Shown here one piece after another: positions 9,571 to 18,679 of a DNA stretch of 64,000 bases. Within the stretch, counting starts at the first letter, position 1. Every line of letters begins with the position of its first letter. The notes under the pieces were generated by a model. It was not told where the DNA came from. It ran no database searches and was given only the letters and a program-made list of their open reading frames with translations. The DNA is from Geminocystis sp. M7585_C2015_104 (lineage in GTDB: Bacteria; Cyanobacteriota; Cyanobacteriia; Cyanobacteriales; Cyanobacteriaceae): assembly GCA_015295805.1 (NCBI GenBank), contig DVEF01000015.1:1-64000 (forward strand), written 5' to 3'. The position numbers and the translations under genes are program-made.

Positions 9571-11160
9571 ATGTCACTTTCGCAAATAATTGCCCTCATA
9601 GTGGGGTTGAGTATTATTCTGGGGTTGGGGTTGTGGTTGGTAACAAGTCTGGCAAGGCTTTATAGTGAAATTGCTTGGACAAGTCCTCTGTTGGCGAATT
9701 TATTGGTATTTGTGATTATAATATTGCTGGTAAGTATAGGGGGGATAGTAATATACTATCTGGGGAGTGGAATAGGGGAAAAGGGGAAGAGAAAGGAAAG
9801 AAAAAGGAAAAAGATAGAGGCAAAAGGGAAAAAACCGGGGGAGAAAAAACAAATAGCCCAGGAAACGTTGCAGGGGCTGAAAAAACAATTGGCACAAATA
9901 CAGGATGAGGTGGCAAAAAGGGCCTTGTTGGCAAAACAACAGGCAATTGAGGCGAGTTTAAAAAAGGGCTGCCTAAAAGTGGTGGTGTTTGGGACAGGTA
10001 GTGCAGGCAAAACTTCCCTGGTAAACGCCCTAATGGGAGAAATAGTGGGAGAGGTAAAGGCAAGTATGGGCACCACTAAAGAGGAAATGTGTTACACCCT
10101 AAAACTGCCAAATGTAGAGCGAGAAATTACACTAATAGATACACCGGGAGTTCAAGAAATGGGGGTGCCGGGGGATATTCGCGAAAAATTGGCAAGAGAA
10201 CTGGCAGTATCAGCGGATTTATTGATATTTGTTTGCGATAATGATCTGACGGCAACAGAATTCAAAATCCTAAAAGCCTTGGCAAGTATAGGCAAACGCA
10301 CTGTGCTGGTGTTCAACAAAATTGACCTATACTCGGAAGAGGAACAGGAAACAATTATGAGGCAGCTGAAAGAAAGAGTAAAGGGGATTATACCCCCAGA
10401 AGACGTCATAAAAGCCTGTGCAAACCCCCAACCCATTCAGTTTGCTGAGGGGGAAACTATTACCCCAGAAGTGGAAGTGACAACTGTGGTGAGACGTATC
10501 GCTGCTATTTGTCGCGCCGAGGGAGATGATTTGTTGGCAGACAATATCCTATTACAGTCAAAGCAACTGGGAGAGGAAGCAAAAAGACTTATAAGTAGAC
10601 AGCGAAATCGTCAGGCTGAACAGATTATAAACCGTTATCAGTGGATAGGAGCGGGGGTGATTGTCTGTACACCACTACCAGTAATTGACATGTTGGCGGC
10701 AGCAGCAGTCAATGCCCAAATGGTGGTAGAAATAGGACAGGTATATGGTTGCCAGTTAAACAGGGAAACGGGGAGGGATTTAGCAGTGTCTCTGGGAAAA
10801 ACCCTCGTCAGCCTGGGCATTGTTAAGGGGGTAGTGGAAATAGTAGCAAGGACACTACAAGCAACAGCAGCAACCTATCTGGTGGGCAAAGTAATTCAGG
10901 CTATTAGCGCCGCCTATTTAACCCGCATTGCCGGCAAAAGTTTTATAGAATACTTTAGCCATGACCAGGATTGGGGGGATGGGGGGATTACTGAGGTAGT
11001 ACAGAGACAATTTGAATTGAATCGCAAAGAGGAATTTATCCGTGCTTTTGTCCAGGATGCCATAGAAAGGGTAATTGAGCCAATAAGGGAAACCCTAGAT
11101 TTCCGGGAAACCACAGAGGAGGAGGGAGACTGGGAAGAAGAATGGGGAGACTGGTTGTAG
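9571..11160 (+). CDS. Membrane-anchored GTPase with DUF697 domain
   Basis: 529 residues. Two N-terminal membrane segments (about 7-28 and 40-65) are followed by a long lysine-rich linker to about residue 110. A GTPase domain follows, with P-loop GTGSAGKTS near 141, switch/G3 DTPGVQE near 190 and G4 NKID near 249. The C-terminal DUF697-like part contains IGAGVIVCTPLPVIDMLAAA near residue 358. Relatives are Era/YcjF-type GTPases of unknown role at cyanobacterial membranes. The very C-terminus is acidic and tryptophan-rich. The gene stands alone, between chlH and pdhB. Confidence 0.85.
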   Translation: MSLSQIIALIVGLSIILGLGLWLVTSLARLYSEIAWTSPLLANLLVFVIIILLVSIGGIVIYYLGSGIGEKGKRKERKRKKIEAKGKKPGEKKQIAQETLQGLKKQLAQIQDEVAKRALLAKQQAIEASLKKGCLKVVVFGTGSAGKTSLVNALMGEIVGEVKASMGTTKEEMCYTLKLPNVEREITLIDTPGVQEMGVPGDIREKLARELAVSADLLIFVCDNDLTATEFKILKALASIGKRTVLVFNKIDLYSEEEQETIMRQLKERVKGIIPPEDVIKACANPQPIQFAEGETITPEVEVTTVVRRIAAICRAEGDDLLADNILLQSKQLGEEAKRLISRQRNRQAEQIINRYQWIGAGVIVCTPLPVIDMLAAAAVNAQMVVEIGQVYGCQLNRETGRDLAVSLGKTLVSLGIVKGVVEIVARTLQATAATYLVGKVIQAISAAYLTRIAGKSFIEYFSHDQDWGDGGITEVVQRQFELNRKEEFIRAFVQDAIERVIEPIRETLDFRETTEEEGDWEEEWGDWL

Positions 11161-11273
11161 TGGGGTTTATAGGCCTGTTAAAGCTTGACAGGTGGAAGAA
11201 AGACCCGTGAAAAGATGGTAAGATAATTCTGGCTATGAATATTTACTAGTTAAGGACAAGGAAGTATTGGTAG

Positions 11274-12257
11274 ATGGCAGAAACCTTAATGTTTAACGCC
11301 TTGCGTCAGGCCATTGACGAGGAAATGGCAAGAGATGATAGGGTGTTTGTATTAGGAGAAGATGTGGGACATTATGGGGGCTCCTATAAGGTAACCAAAG
11401 GGTTGTATAAGAAGTATGGGGAATTGAGGGTATTAGATACACCCATTGCAGAAAACAGTTTTACAGGAATGGCCATAGGTGCGGCTATGACTGGATTGCG
11501 CCCCATCGTCGAGGGGATGAATATGGGGTTTTTACTATTAGCATTTAACCAAATTGCCAACAATGCCGGGATGCTACGCTACACCTCCGGTGGGAATTTT
11601 AAAATACCAATAGTAATCCGTGGGCCAGGGGGCGTGGGCAGACAGCTTGGTGCTGAACATTCCCAGCGTTTGGAGGCCTATTTCCAAGCAATACCGGGTT
11701 TGAAGCTCGTGGCTTGTTCCACCCCCTATAATGCCAAAGGTCTACTAAAATCTGCTATTAGAGACGATAACCCCGTAATCTTCTTTGAACACGTCCTGCT
11801 CTATAATTTAAAGGAGAATATACCAGAGTACGAATATACTTTACCCTTAGACAAGGCAGAAATAGTAAGAAAGGGAAAGGACGTAACTATATTGACCTAC
11901 TCCAGGATGCGACACCACTGTCTGGAGGCACTGAAACAGTTGGAAAAAGAGGGATATGACCCAGAAATAATAGACCTAATTTCCTTAAAACCCCTAGATA
12001 TGGCCACCATTGGCGAATCTGTGAGGAAAACCCACAAGGTGGTGATAGTAGAGGAATGTATGAAAACTGGCGGAATTGGGGCAGAGTTGATAGCCCTAAT
12101 AAATGAACAACTCTTTGACGAATTAGACGCACCGGTGATTCGTCTCTCTTCCCAGGACATTCCCACTCCCTACAATGGGACTTTGGAAAGACTTACTATC
12201 GTACAACCGGAACAAATAGTAGAAGCAGTGCGTAAGATTGTCAATAACCGGGTTTAA
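11274..12257 (+). CDS. pdhB: Pyruvate dehydrogenase E1 component, beta subunit
   Basis: 327 residues, full length for the family. PdhB pairs with PdhA in the thiamine-diphosphate E1 enzyme that decarboxylates pyruvate and passes the acetyl group to lipoyl-E2. Diagnostic stretches are [20 protein letters not shown] near residue 24, [17 protein letters not shown] near 56 and the C-terminal transketolase-type [12 protein letters not shown] near 254. pdhA and the E2/E3 genes are not adjacent, which is usual in cyanobacteria. secD follows after 63 bases containing a hairpin. Confidence 0.96.
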   Translation: MAETLMFNALRQAIDEEMARDDRVFVLGEDVGHYGGSYKVTKGLYKKYGELRVLDTPIAENSFTGMAIGAAMTGLRPIVEGMNMGFLLLAFNQIANNAGMLRYTSGGNFKIPIVIRGPGGVGRQLGAEHSQRLEAYFQAIPGLKLVACSTPYNAKGLLKSAIRDDNPVIFFEHVLLYNLKENIPEYEYTLPLDKAEIVRKGKDVTILTYSRMRHHCLEALKQLEKEGYDPEIIDLISLKPLDMATIGESVRKTHKVVIVEECMKTGGIGAELIALINEQLFDELDAPVIRLSSQDIPTPYNGTLERLTIVQPEQIVEAVRKIVNNRV

Positions 12258-12265
12258 TCTCATCT

Positions 12266-12290
12266 TGGCGTAGTAAAAAATGCTACGCCA
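12266..12290 (+). terminator. Perfect 8-bp hairpin between pdhB and secD
   Basis: TGGCGTAG (12266-12273) and CTACGCCA (12283-12290) form a perfect stem around a nine-base A-rich loop. It lies eight bases after the pdhB stop and 30 before secD. No U-run follows, so partial termination or RNA processing between the two genes is as likely as full termination. Confidence 0.4.
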
Positions 12291-12320
12291 GTAACTTAGA
12301 AGAATTGGAGAAAGTGCCGG

Positions 12321-13733
12321 ATGGAAAGACAAAGGGCCTTGGTATTGTTAATTATAATCCTGGTAACAGCGGCAATAGTAACACTGGTGAAGCTACCTCT
12401 TCAACTAGGATTGGATTTAAGAGGGGGGGCTCAATTGACGATACAACTTAAGACTACCCCAGAAGTGCCCACCATCACCCCAGAGAAACTGGAGGGGGTA
12501 AGGACGGTTATCAATAATCGGGTTAACGGGTTAGGGGTATCAGAGGCGGTGGTGCAAACAGTGGGTAATGATCGCATTTTAGTACAATTGCCTGGCGTCA
12601 GTGACCCCCAAGAGGCGGAAAGGGTTTTGGGAGGCACGGCCATGCTAGACTTCCGTCTAGAAACCGATAATCCCCAACTAAGGGCTCAATATCAGATAAA
12701 GAAACAGGAATTGGCCAGTTTAATTATAGCTTCCCAGTCTCTTTCGGGGGAGGAACTGAAGGAACAGGAGGAGAAAATAAAAGAGGTAAAAAGGGAAATT
12801 AAAGAGATATTGGCCCAACTGTACCAAAAAACTGGATTAAACGGCGAAAAATTACAAACAGCAACCTATCAACCCAGTCCTCAGGGGAATGCCTGGGAGG
12901 TGGTGATAGAATTCAACAGTGAGGGGGGGAAACTGTTTGCGGAGTTGACGAAACAGCTAGCAGGAACCGGACGTACTTTGGGGATATTTTTAGATGACCA
13001 ACTGATCAGTGCCCCTACGGTAGGCGCGGAATACGCCCAAACGGGGATTATTGGCGGTAGGGCCACTATTTCCGGTGGGGGAGGCTTTACCCTGGAACAA
13101 GCTAGGGAGTTGGCACTACAATTGGAAGGAGGAGCACTACCGGTACCAGTAGAAATAGTGGAAAACAGGACAGTTGGGGCAACTTTAGGACAGGATAGTA
13201 TCCGTCGCAGTGTGGTGGCGGGAGTAGTGGGGCTGGTATTGGTGTTGGTGTACATGATAGTATACTATCGTCTGCCGGGGCTGATTGCCGACATCGCCTT
13301 GATAATATACGCCCTGTTGACATTGGCCTGTTTTTCTCTTGCAGGCGTCACCTTGACTTTGCCAGGAATAGCCGGGTTTATCCTGAGCATTGGCATGGCG
13401 GTGGATGCTAATGTGTTGATTTTTGAGCGCACCCGGGAAGAGTTAAGACAGGGGAGGACATTGTATCGGGCAGTGGAATCGGGCTTTTACAGGGCTTTTT
13501 CCAGTATCCTAGATGGCAATGTAACTACACTAATTGCCTGTGCTGCCCTTTTCTGGCTGGGGTCGGGTTTAGTAAAGGGTTTTGCCCTGACATTGGCCAT
13601 TGGGGTATTGGTAAGTATGTTTACCGCCCTAACCTGTAGTCGCACCTTCATGTTGATTACAGTACTAGGCTTCCCCGCCATCCGTCAACGTCCTGAGTTA
13701 TTTTGTCCCAACATAAAACCCGCGGATAGTTAG
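12321..13733 (+). CDS. secD: Protein translocase subunit SecD
   Basis: SecD forms with SecF the proton-motive-force-driven partner of SecYEG that helps pull proteins across the membrane (in cyanobacteria plasma and thylakoid). 470 residues. The N-terminal membrane helix is followed by the signature LGLDLRGGAQLTIQL near residue 30. The periplasmic P1 domain comes next, then a C-terminal block of five membrane helices containing the conserved IGMAVDANVLIFERTREELR. secF starts 9 bases downstream, a classic secDF operon. Confidence 0.97.
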   Translation: MERQRALVLLIIILVTAAIVTLVKLPLQLGLDLRGGAQLTIQLKTTPEVPTITPEKLEGVRTVINNRVNGLGVSEAVVQTVGNDRILVQLPGVSDPQEAERVLGGTAMLDFRLETDNPQLRAQYQIKKQELASLIIASQSLSGEELKEQEEKIKEVKREIKEILAQLYQKTGLNGEKLQTATYQPSPQGNAWEVVIEFNSEGGKLFAELTKQLAGTGRTLGIFLDDQLISAPTVGAEYAQTGIIGGRATISGGGGFTLEQARELALQLEGGALPVPVEIVENRTVGATLGQDSIRRSVVAGVVGLVLVLVYMIVYYRLPGLIADIALIIYALLTLACFSLAGVTLTLPGIAGFILSIGMAVDANVLIFERTREELRQGRTLYRAVESGFYRAFSSILDGNVTTLIACAALFWLGSGLVKGFALTLAIGVLVSMFTALTCSRTFMLITVLGFPAIRQRPELFCPNIKPADS

Positions 13734-13742
13734 GAGAAGACA

Positions 13743-14711
13743 ATGGTGTCATTCAATGTTATCAGGTGGCAAAAGGTTTGTTGGCTGTTTTCTGCCACTG
13801 TTTGTCTTGGAAGTATTGCGGCCATGATAATATCATATAACTCCCTCGGTGCCATTATTCGTCCCAGTTTAGACTTTGTGGGGGGCACTAGATTACAAAT
13901 GGAGTTGGACTGTAGTGTACCCAATAATTGTGACCAACCTCTCACGGTAGGCAAAGTGAGGAAGATACTAGAAAACCAAGGACTGGCCAATAGTAGTATT
14001 CAAATAGTGGGGAAAGAACAGAGGACCATCTCCATCCGGACAAAAAATCTCGATGTAGAGGCCAGGGCAAGGCTACAGGAGGCTTTGACGAGGGGGATAG
14101 GTGTATTCAAACCAGAAAGCATGCAAATCGACACTGTGGGGCCTACCATTGGCAAGGAGTTGTTCATTTCTGGTAGTATTGCCCTTGTAGTAGCCTTTAT
14201 CGGCACAGTGGTATACTTGAGTGCACGTTTTCAACGAGACTATGCAATTCTAGCAATAATAGCTCTCTTCCACGATGTGTTAATAACCTGTGGCGTATTT
14301 GCGGTATTGGGTTTAGTAGCAGGGGTAGAAGTAGACAGTCTGTTTCTAGTAGCCCTACTGACGATTATTGGTTACTCGGTTAATGACACGGTGGTAATTT
14401 ACGACAGGGTGAGGGAGATTACCAAGACGGGGGATAGTGATGATATTGAGGACATAGTCAATAGGGCAGTGGAACAAAGTCTAACTCGTTCCCTTAATAC
14501 TAGTTTAACCACACTGTTGCCCTTAATTTCCATATTCCTGTTTGGGGGGGAAACCCTGAAGTATTTTGCCCTTGCCTTGATTGTGGGTTTTGTTTGTGGA
14601 ACCTATTCTAGTATTTTCATAGCCAGTACCATGTTGGCCTGGTGGCGGAAGCAAAACAATTGGCATAATCCCCAGTTTAGGGGGGAGATAAAACAGTTTT
14701 CCGCCTCCTAA
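13743..14711 (+). CDS. secF: Protein translocase subunit SecF
   Basis: 322 residues, SecD's partner. The N-terminal helix and [11 protein letters not shown] (residues about 42-52) match the SecF D1 motif. The C-terminal membrane block contains [18 protein letters not shown] and [20 protein letters not shown], both typical of SecF. The gene follows secD by 9 bases, so the two are co-transcribed. Its stop overlaps the stop of the convergent sufR gene by four bases. Confidence 0.97.
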   Translation: MVSFNVIRWQKVCWLFSATVCLGSIAAMIISYNSLGAIIRPSLDFVGGTRLQMELDCSVPNNCDQPLTVGKVRKILENQGLANSSIQIVGKEQRTISIRTKNLDVEARARLQEALTRGIGVFKPESMQIDTVGPTIGKELFISGSIALVVAFIGTVVYLSARFQRDYAILAIIALFHDVLITCGVFAVLGLVAGVEVDSLFLVALLTIIGYSVNDTVVIYDRVREITKTGDSDDIEDIVNRAVEQSLTRSLNTSLTTLLPLISIFLFGGETLKYFALALIVGFVCGTYSSIFIASTMLAWWRKQNNWHNPQFRGEIKQFSAS

Positions 14712-15352
14712 TTCCCCTTATAGGCTATCAGATAACCACAATGGTGTTCCCCTTCATTAATCCAACTTGTCCTTTCCACCCTACAATCTGGGAAAAGGGA
14801 GACAAACATCTCTAACTCGTGACTGCACACCTGGGGATAAGATTCGGCTACTTCGGCTATAGCACAGTTGTGTTCAGAAATGAAAAACTGGGGGGGATTA
14901 TCCTTCAGTAAAAAAAGTTCAGCCATATACCCCTCCTTCCTTCTAATTTCCACCAGTTGGTTTAATCTTTCCTCCAGAGAGTTTCCCGTAAGTAGACGGC
15001 GATAATTTTCTGCTTTTTTCTGCCACTGTTTAGCCAACACCTGGGAAACCGCCTTCTCCCCTACGGTTTCTGCTAGGGTTTCCAAGAAAGAGATGGCAAA
15101 TTCTCCATAGTTTTGGGGGAACAAGTCCCGCCCTTGACGGGACAAATAATACAAGTGTAAGGGCCTCCCCGTCTTTTTATGTACCACCTCATATTCTACC
15201 AGTCCCTGTTCATATAGGTCCTTGAGATGGCGGCGAATCCCCTGTGGGCTGAGCTTCATTGCCTTGGCAATGGTTTGTACTGAAGCCCGATTTTCCTTTA
15301 AAAGATACTGTAATATAGCCTCCTTACTAGCCTGCTGTGGGGAAGTAATCAT
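14708..15352 (-). CDS. sufR: Iron-sulfur cluster biosynthesis transcriptional regulator SufR
   Basis: SufR is a DeoR-like winged-helix repressor that binds [4Fe-4S] clusters and represses the suf operon and itself when clusters are plentiful. The 214-residue protein has an N-terminal HTH (about residues 8-70, including [20 protein letters not shown]). Its C-terminal cysteine cluster reads [17 protein letters not shown] and HHCGY and provides the cluster ligands. In most cyanobacteria sufR is divergent to sufBCDS; here the upstream neighbour is a pilin operon and no suf structural gene is present. An exact SufR-type operator lies 42 bases upstream. Confidence 0.95.
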   Translation of the reverse strand: MITSPQQASKEAILQYLLKENRASVQTIAKAMKLSPQGIRRHLKDLYEQGLVEYEVVHKKTGRPLHLYYLSRQGRDLFPQNYGEFAISFLETLAETVGEKAVSQVLAKQWQKKAENYRRLLTGNSLEERLNQLVEIRRKEGYMAELFLLKDNPPQFFISEHNCAIAEVAESYPQVCSHELEMFVSLFPDCRVERTSWINEGEHHCGYLIAYKGN

Positions 15353-15393
15353 AATCTTCCTCGTATCCTGTCACCCTATTGCCCCTATTAAAA

Positions 15394-15407
15394 CAACAAC
15401 CATGTTG
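15394..15407 (-). promoter_or_regulatory. SufR operator (CAAC-N6-GTTG)
   Basis: The sequence CAACAACCATGTTG is an exact match to the published SufR palindrome CAAC-N6-GTTG. It sits 42-55 bases upstream of the sufR ATG. A plausible minus-strand -10 element (TAATAG, 15385-15390) lies immediately downstream, so bound SufR would block its own promoter. The fit of site, spacing and neighbouring gene makes autoregulation likely. Confidence 0.8.
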
Positions 15408-15522
15408 CTTAACTCCCCAGTATAGCATCCCCTCTCAGCCCCTAACCCCCGGGAAAACTAGTCTACAATTGAGTAGGAGAAAATTAGGTAGAAATCCCGT
15501 AATCTGAGAGAGAAAAATCTAA

Positions 15523-15528
15523 TATAAT
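15523..15528 (+). promoter_or_regulatory. -10 element of the minor pilin operon
   Basis: A perfect TATAAT lies 87 bases before the first pilin start. No good -35 hexamer is visible at 16-18 bases upstream, so an activator may be needed. This is inferred from the box and its position only. Confidence 0.4.
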
Positions 15529-15615
15529 ATAGGCAGCAACGGGTGGGAGCTGTTGGGAAAGAAAACATAAAATTTCATTACAAACCAATAAAAGGGTAAA
15601 AAAAGGGGGAGGAAA

Positions 15616-17142
15616 ATGAAAAACAAGGGTGCGGCTGAATTTAAGTTTTGGCTTTGGTGGCTGGGGATTCGACCTCAAAAAAGAGAAGAGGGCAACACCC
15701 TAGTAATAGCTATAGTGTTAGGCCTGTTGTTGATGGTGGGGACAAGTATATCCCTGTTGAACTCTTCCAGGGCAAAAACCAATGCCAAATCGTCGGAATC
15801 CAGCCAACAAGCCATGGCGGTGGCCGAATTGGGGGTGGCAAGAGTACATGATTTTCTGGTGCGTAATCCCCTTCTGGCCATGCACAATATAACGCAATGG
15901 GACAGTCTGGCAGGCACCACCCAGACCATAGGTACTTTTACTAATACCTCCAGTGGCACCTCCACCTGTCAGAATATAGTCAACGCCAGTGGTGTCTCTC
16001 CCCTAACCACTACTGTGGGCCGATTTAAAACCGACGGAGACTTGGTGGAGGAGAATAACCCCCGTAAGGGAGCTATAAAGGTGATAGACTACAGATATGA
16101 GGAAATAATACCGCCGGCAAGTGCCACCAACGGGCAAGTATATGCCTATGGGCACCTGACAGTAAGGGGCCAAATAAACCCCACTGCCAACAACGTCACC
16201 GAGGTATTTGCTGATAATCCTTTCGCATCCAAGTCACAGGTAAAAGTAAAAATACCCCTGAGGAAAAGTAACGCCCCCTTCTCCTTCCCCGGTGTTTGGA
16301 TTAGTAACCAGGCGATCGGCTCCCCTACAAATAGTATTATTCAGGCCAATCTCCTGGTGCCCAATTGTAACAACATGGGGCTGCAAATAGCCTCGGGCTA
16401 TCGGGTAATCCTCTCACCAGTGGCAAGCCAGTTTCCTCCTCTGCCAACTCCCCCCGCCGATACCAACCCAAGATACTACAACCTAGGCAACATCACCAGT
16501 TCCATCACCCTGCCTAGGTCAACAGATGAACCTATTGAAACGGAAACGGTAACTCACAACGGCAATACCTATCAGGTGAAAGTCTATAAATACAGGGTAA
16601 ACAACATTAGCCTAAACGGCGGGGAGAGGATTACTATCATACCGGGCCGGAAGGTGGTGTTGCACCTATACGGCAACATATCCCTCAGTGGCAGCCAGGT
16701 GATGGACAACAGTTGTACTAGTGTCCCCAACAGTTATACCTGTAACAACAATACCAAAATTGTAACCTACCACCCCAGCGGCGAACAGAGCGTTTTCCGC
16801 AGAGAGAATCTGGTAATCCTAGGTTACGCTCAGAAGACGGGGCCTGCTACCAGTACTCAGCCTAGTATCTGTCTGGCAGGTGGGGCAGAAATATTCGGGT
16901 TTGTATTCGCGCCGGACTATGCCGTAGGGGCAGCAGGCACTGGTAACGGTAATGGCTTCACAGGGGCGGTTTGGGCCAGACTTTTTAACCCCCCCAGCGT
17001 CTGTGGTTCTAATACAGGTCAGGTGGTTGTGGTTCAAGATATTACAAACTGGGATTTCCTAGAAGGGGTGGGAATAAGAATGAGCAATCTGCCACCTAAA
17101 GTGGATGCTATCACCCAGTGGGAAAGAAAGGAGGCTAACTGA
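15616..17142 (+). CDS. PilX-like minor pilin / large prepilin-like secreted protein
   Basis: 508 residues. Near residue 28 a short leader ends at EEGNTLVIAIVLGLLLMVGT, followed by a continuing hydrophobic helix and then SSESSQQAMAVAELGVARV. This is the N-terminal pattern of PilX-type minor pilins. The remaining 430 residues are Asn/Thr/Ser-rich with paired cysteines, as expected for an exported beta-rich domain. The start has the upstream purine-rich element GGGGGAGG. The next gene overlaps its stop by one base, and together the three genes look like a type IV pilus minor pilin operon. The role (adhesion, priming or DNA uptake) cannot be told from sequence. Confidence 0.75.
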   Translation: MKNKGAAEFKFWLWWLGIRPQKREEGNTLVIAIVLGLLLMVGTSISLLNSSRAKTNAKSSESSQQAMAVAELGVARVHDFLVRNPLLAMHNITQWDSLAGTTQTIGTFTNTSSGTSTCQNIVNASGVSPLTTTVGRFKTDGDLVEENNPRKGAIKVIDYRYEEIIPPASATNGQVYAYGHLTVRGQINPTANNVTEVFADNPFASKSQVKVKIPLRKSNAPFSFPGVWISNQAIGSPTNSIIQANLLVPNCNNMGLQIASGYRVILSPVASQFPPLPTPPADTNPRYYNLGNITSSITLPRSTDEPIETETVTHNGNTYQVKVYKYRVNNISLNGGERITIIPGRKVVLHLYGNISLSGSQVMDNSCTSVPNSYTCNNNTKIVTYHPSGEQSVFRRENLVILGYAQKTGPATSTQPSICLAGGAEIFGFVFAPDYAVGAAGTGNGNGFTGAVWARLFNPPSVCGSNTGQVVVVQDITNWDFLEGVGIRMSNLPPKVDAITQWERKEAN

Positions 17143-17657
17143 TGTGGATTCGTCTGCTGCTAGCCAGGTTGGTATCGGAGCCCCCTTTTGCCAATGAGGA
17201 GGAGGGTTTCTCCCTTTTGGAGGTGTTGGTAACCATCTTGGTGATTACTGGTTTCGTTTTGGGCGCACTCCAGGCTAGCGTCTTAGCTACCCTTTTCCGG
17301 ATACAGGCTAGGGATAGGCAAGAAGCGGCCAACTGGATTCAACAGGACTTGGAATTAGTTCGTTTCCACGCCTATTATGGACTGACGGGGAATAGTAGCC
17401 ATTGTGGACAGTATGGTACACGTCTAAGGGATCATCTGGTAGCCCAAAACTTCACCGGAAATGATACTGTTACAATAGAAAACAGAACCTATCAGATTTC
17501 CAGAAGATATGACCCCGCCAACAACACCCTCAGAATCGAATACACAGTGCAATACGCCCCCTCCCACCCCCGCTTTGGTAGCGGTGGCAATAATATTGTA
17601 TCTCGGTTGACAACGGAGGTTTTACCCCATGCGGCCATCAACAACTGTCAGCAGTAA
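17142..17657 (+). CDS. PilV-like type IV prepilin
   Basis: 171 residues with a canonical prepilin peptidase site: ANEEEGFSLLEVLVTILVI, where cleavage falls after the Gly and Glu5 of the mature protein is present. A hydrophobic helix and a small globular domain follow. Similarity in layout is to PilV/PilI minor pilins. Its ATG overlaps the stop of the preceding gene by one base, and its last 29 bases overlap the next gene in another frame. Tight translational coupling is therefore likely. Confidence 0.82.
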   Translation: MWIRLLLARLVSEPPFANEEEGFSLLEVLVTILVITGFVLGALQASVLATLFRIQARDRQEAANWIQQDLELVRFHAYYGLTGNSSHCGQYGTRLRDHLVAQNFTGNDTVTIENRTYQISRRYDPANNTLRIEYTVQYAPSHPRFGSGGNNIVSRLTTEVLPHAAINNCQQ

Positions 17658-18189
17658 CAATACCTCCTTTCAAGAAGGGGATGGGGGTTTTACCCTGCTA
17701 GAGGTAGTAGTGGTGGTTGTAATCCTGTCAATAGCTAGTGCTTTAGCTGTGCCCAACTTATTGGAGTCTCAACGACAAGAAAAGGTAAAACAAACCTTCA
17801 GTGAGATAAGGGGAGCCCTCAGCGAAGCCCAAATCAACGCCATCCGCCGTAGTGGCAACTGCACTGTAACTGTTAACAACAACGGGGTTACAGGTAATCC
17901 CCAGGGATGTATCCTAGAAAGGATTACTATAGACAGCAACGTAGTGCATGTTAATTCTACCAGGGGGAATCTCCCTGTTAGTATTACTTTTAACTACAAC
18001 GGAGAAGTAACAGTAGGCGACATTCAAACAATACACATAAGACCTAAAAACTCTTCTGGTCAACCCATGCCACAAAGGGGGTATTGTATCGTCATCGCCA
18101 ACACCCTAGGCATGATTAGAACGGGTGTATATGATCCTAGTACACCCAACACCAATTGCAGCAATGTGGACAACCTGCGTTATCAATAG
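17629..18189 (+). CDS. GspH/FimT-like type IV prepilin
   Basis: 186 residues with the prepilin cleavage motif DGGFTLLEVVVVVVIL near residue 20, including Glu5. The following LAVPNLLESQRQEKVKQTF leads into a GspH/FimT-like domain containing SEAQINAIRRSGNCTV. It is the third gene of the pilin operon and begins inside the end of the second gene. It stops 10 bases before a convergent hypothetical gene. Three minor pilins of different subfamilies suggest a pilus-tip priming complex; the major pilin and the motor genes are elsewhere. Confidence 0.82.
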   Translation: MRPSTTVSSNNTSFQEGDGGFTLLEVVVVVVILSIASALAVPNLLESQRQEKVKQTFSEIRGALSEAQINAIRRSGNCTVTVNNNGVTGNPQGCILERITIDSNVVHVNSTRGNLPVSITFNYNGEVTVGDIQTIHIRPKNSSGQPMPQRGYCIVIANTLGMIRTGVYDPSTPNTNCSNVDNLRYQ

Positions 18190-18199
18190 ACTAATTAGC

Positions 18200-18562
18200 C
18201 TATTTGAATTTAACCCGGTTGTGTAGCCAGTTGGTTACTCTTATGGGCAAATTCCTCCTAACCCAACGCCAGGCTATAATGCGAAAAATGGGTTTTGGGG
18301 TGGAGGCCAGTTTTTTTGCTAGTTTATTGAGGGGAGGATTGGGAATCTTCTTGTTGATCAAGTTTATAACCCCGATGTCGTAGAGACAGTCGAGAATCAG
18401 TTTGATAGTAGTCTCCTCCTTTAGAGTGATATTCTCCAACAGTAAACAAATATCTTTTAGTCTCTGTTGTTGGAAACGCTTCTCCTCGGGGGTTAACTCT
18501 GGCAGAGGCACGACTTTTTGGTTGTTTTGGGGTTTAAAAACTAGCCTGTTTGAAGACGTCAT
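18200..18562 (-). CDS. Conserved hypothetical protein
   Basis: 120 residues, mostly helical and basic, with a charged N-terminal half (LTPEEKRFQQQRLKDICLLL) and a C-terminal part rich in Arg and Trp (IIAWRWVRRNLPIR). No signal peptide or membrane segment is evident. I do not recognise a family. The gene lies downstream of secA on the same strand, 117 bases away, and could be co-transcribed with it. Confidence 0.65.
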   Translation of the reverse strand: MTSSNRLVFKPQNNQKVVPLPELTPEEKRFQQQRLKDICLLLENITLKEETTIKLILDCLYDIGVINLINKKIPNPPLNKLAKKLASTPKPIFRIIAWRWVRRNLPIRVTNWLHNRVKFK

Positions 18563-18679
18563 AGACAGAGATAATTGTACCAGGGGGGGAAGGGAAGAAA
18601 ATAACCCCTCTCTGTATCATAGTGCAAATTGCCACCAGAAAAAATCCCCCCTGTTGTGGTGAGAAATAGGTTGCCCGTC

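Noticed and set aside
9716..10063. Proline/leucine-rich open frame on the minus strand
   Set aside because: It is the antisense of the Lys-rich linker and P-loop of the intact GTPase gene; its composition is an artefact of the AAG/GGG-rich coding strand.
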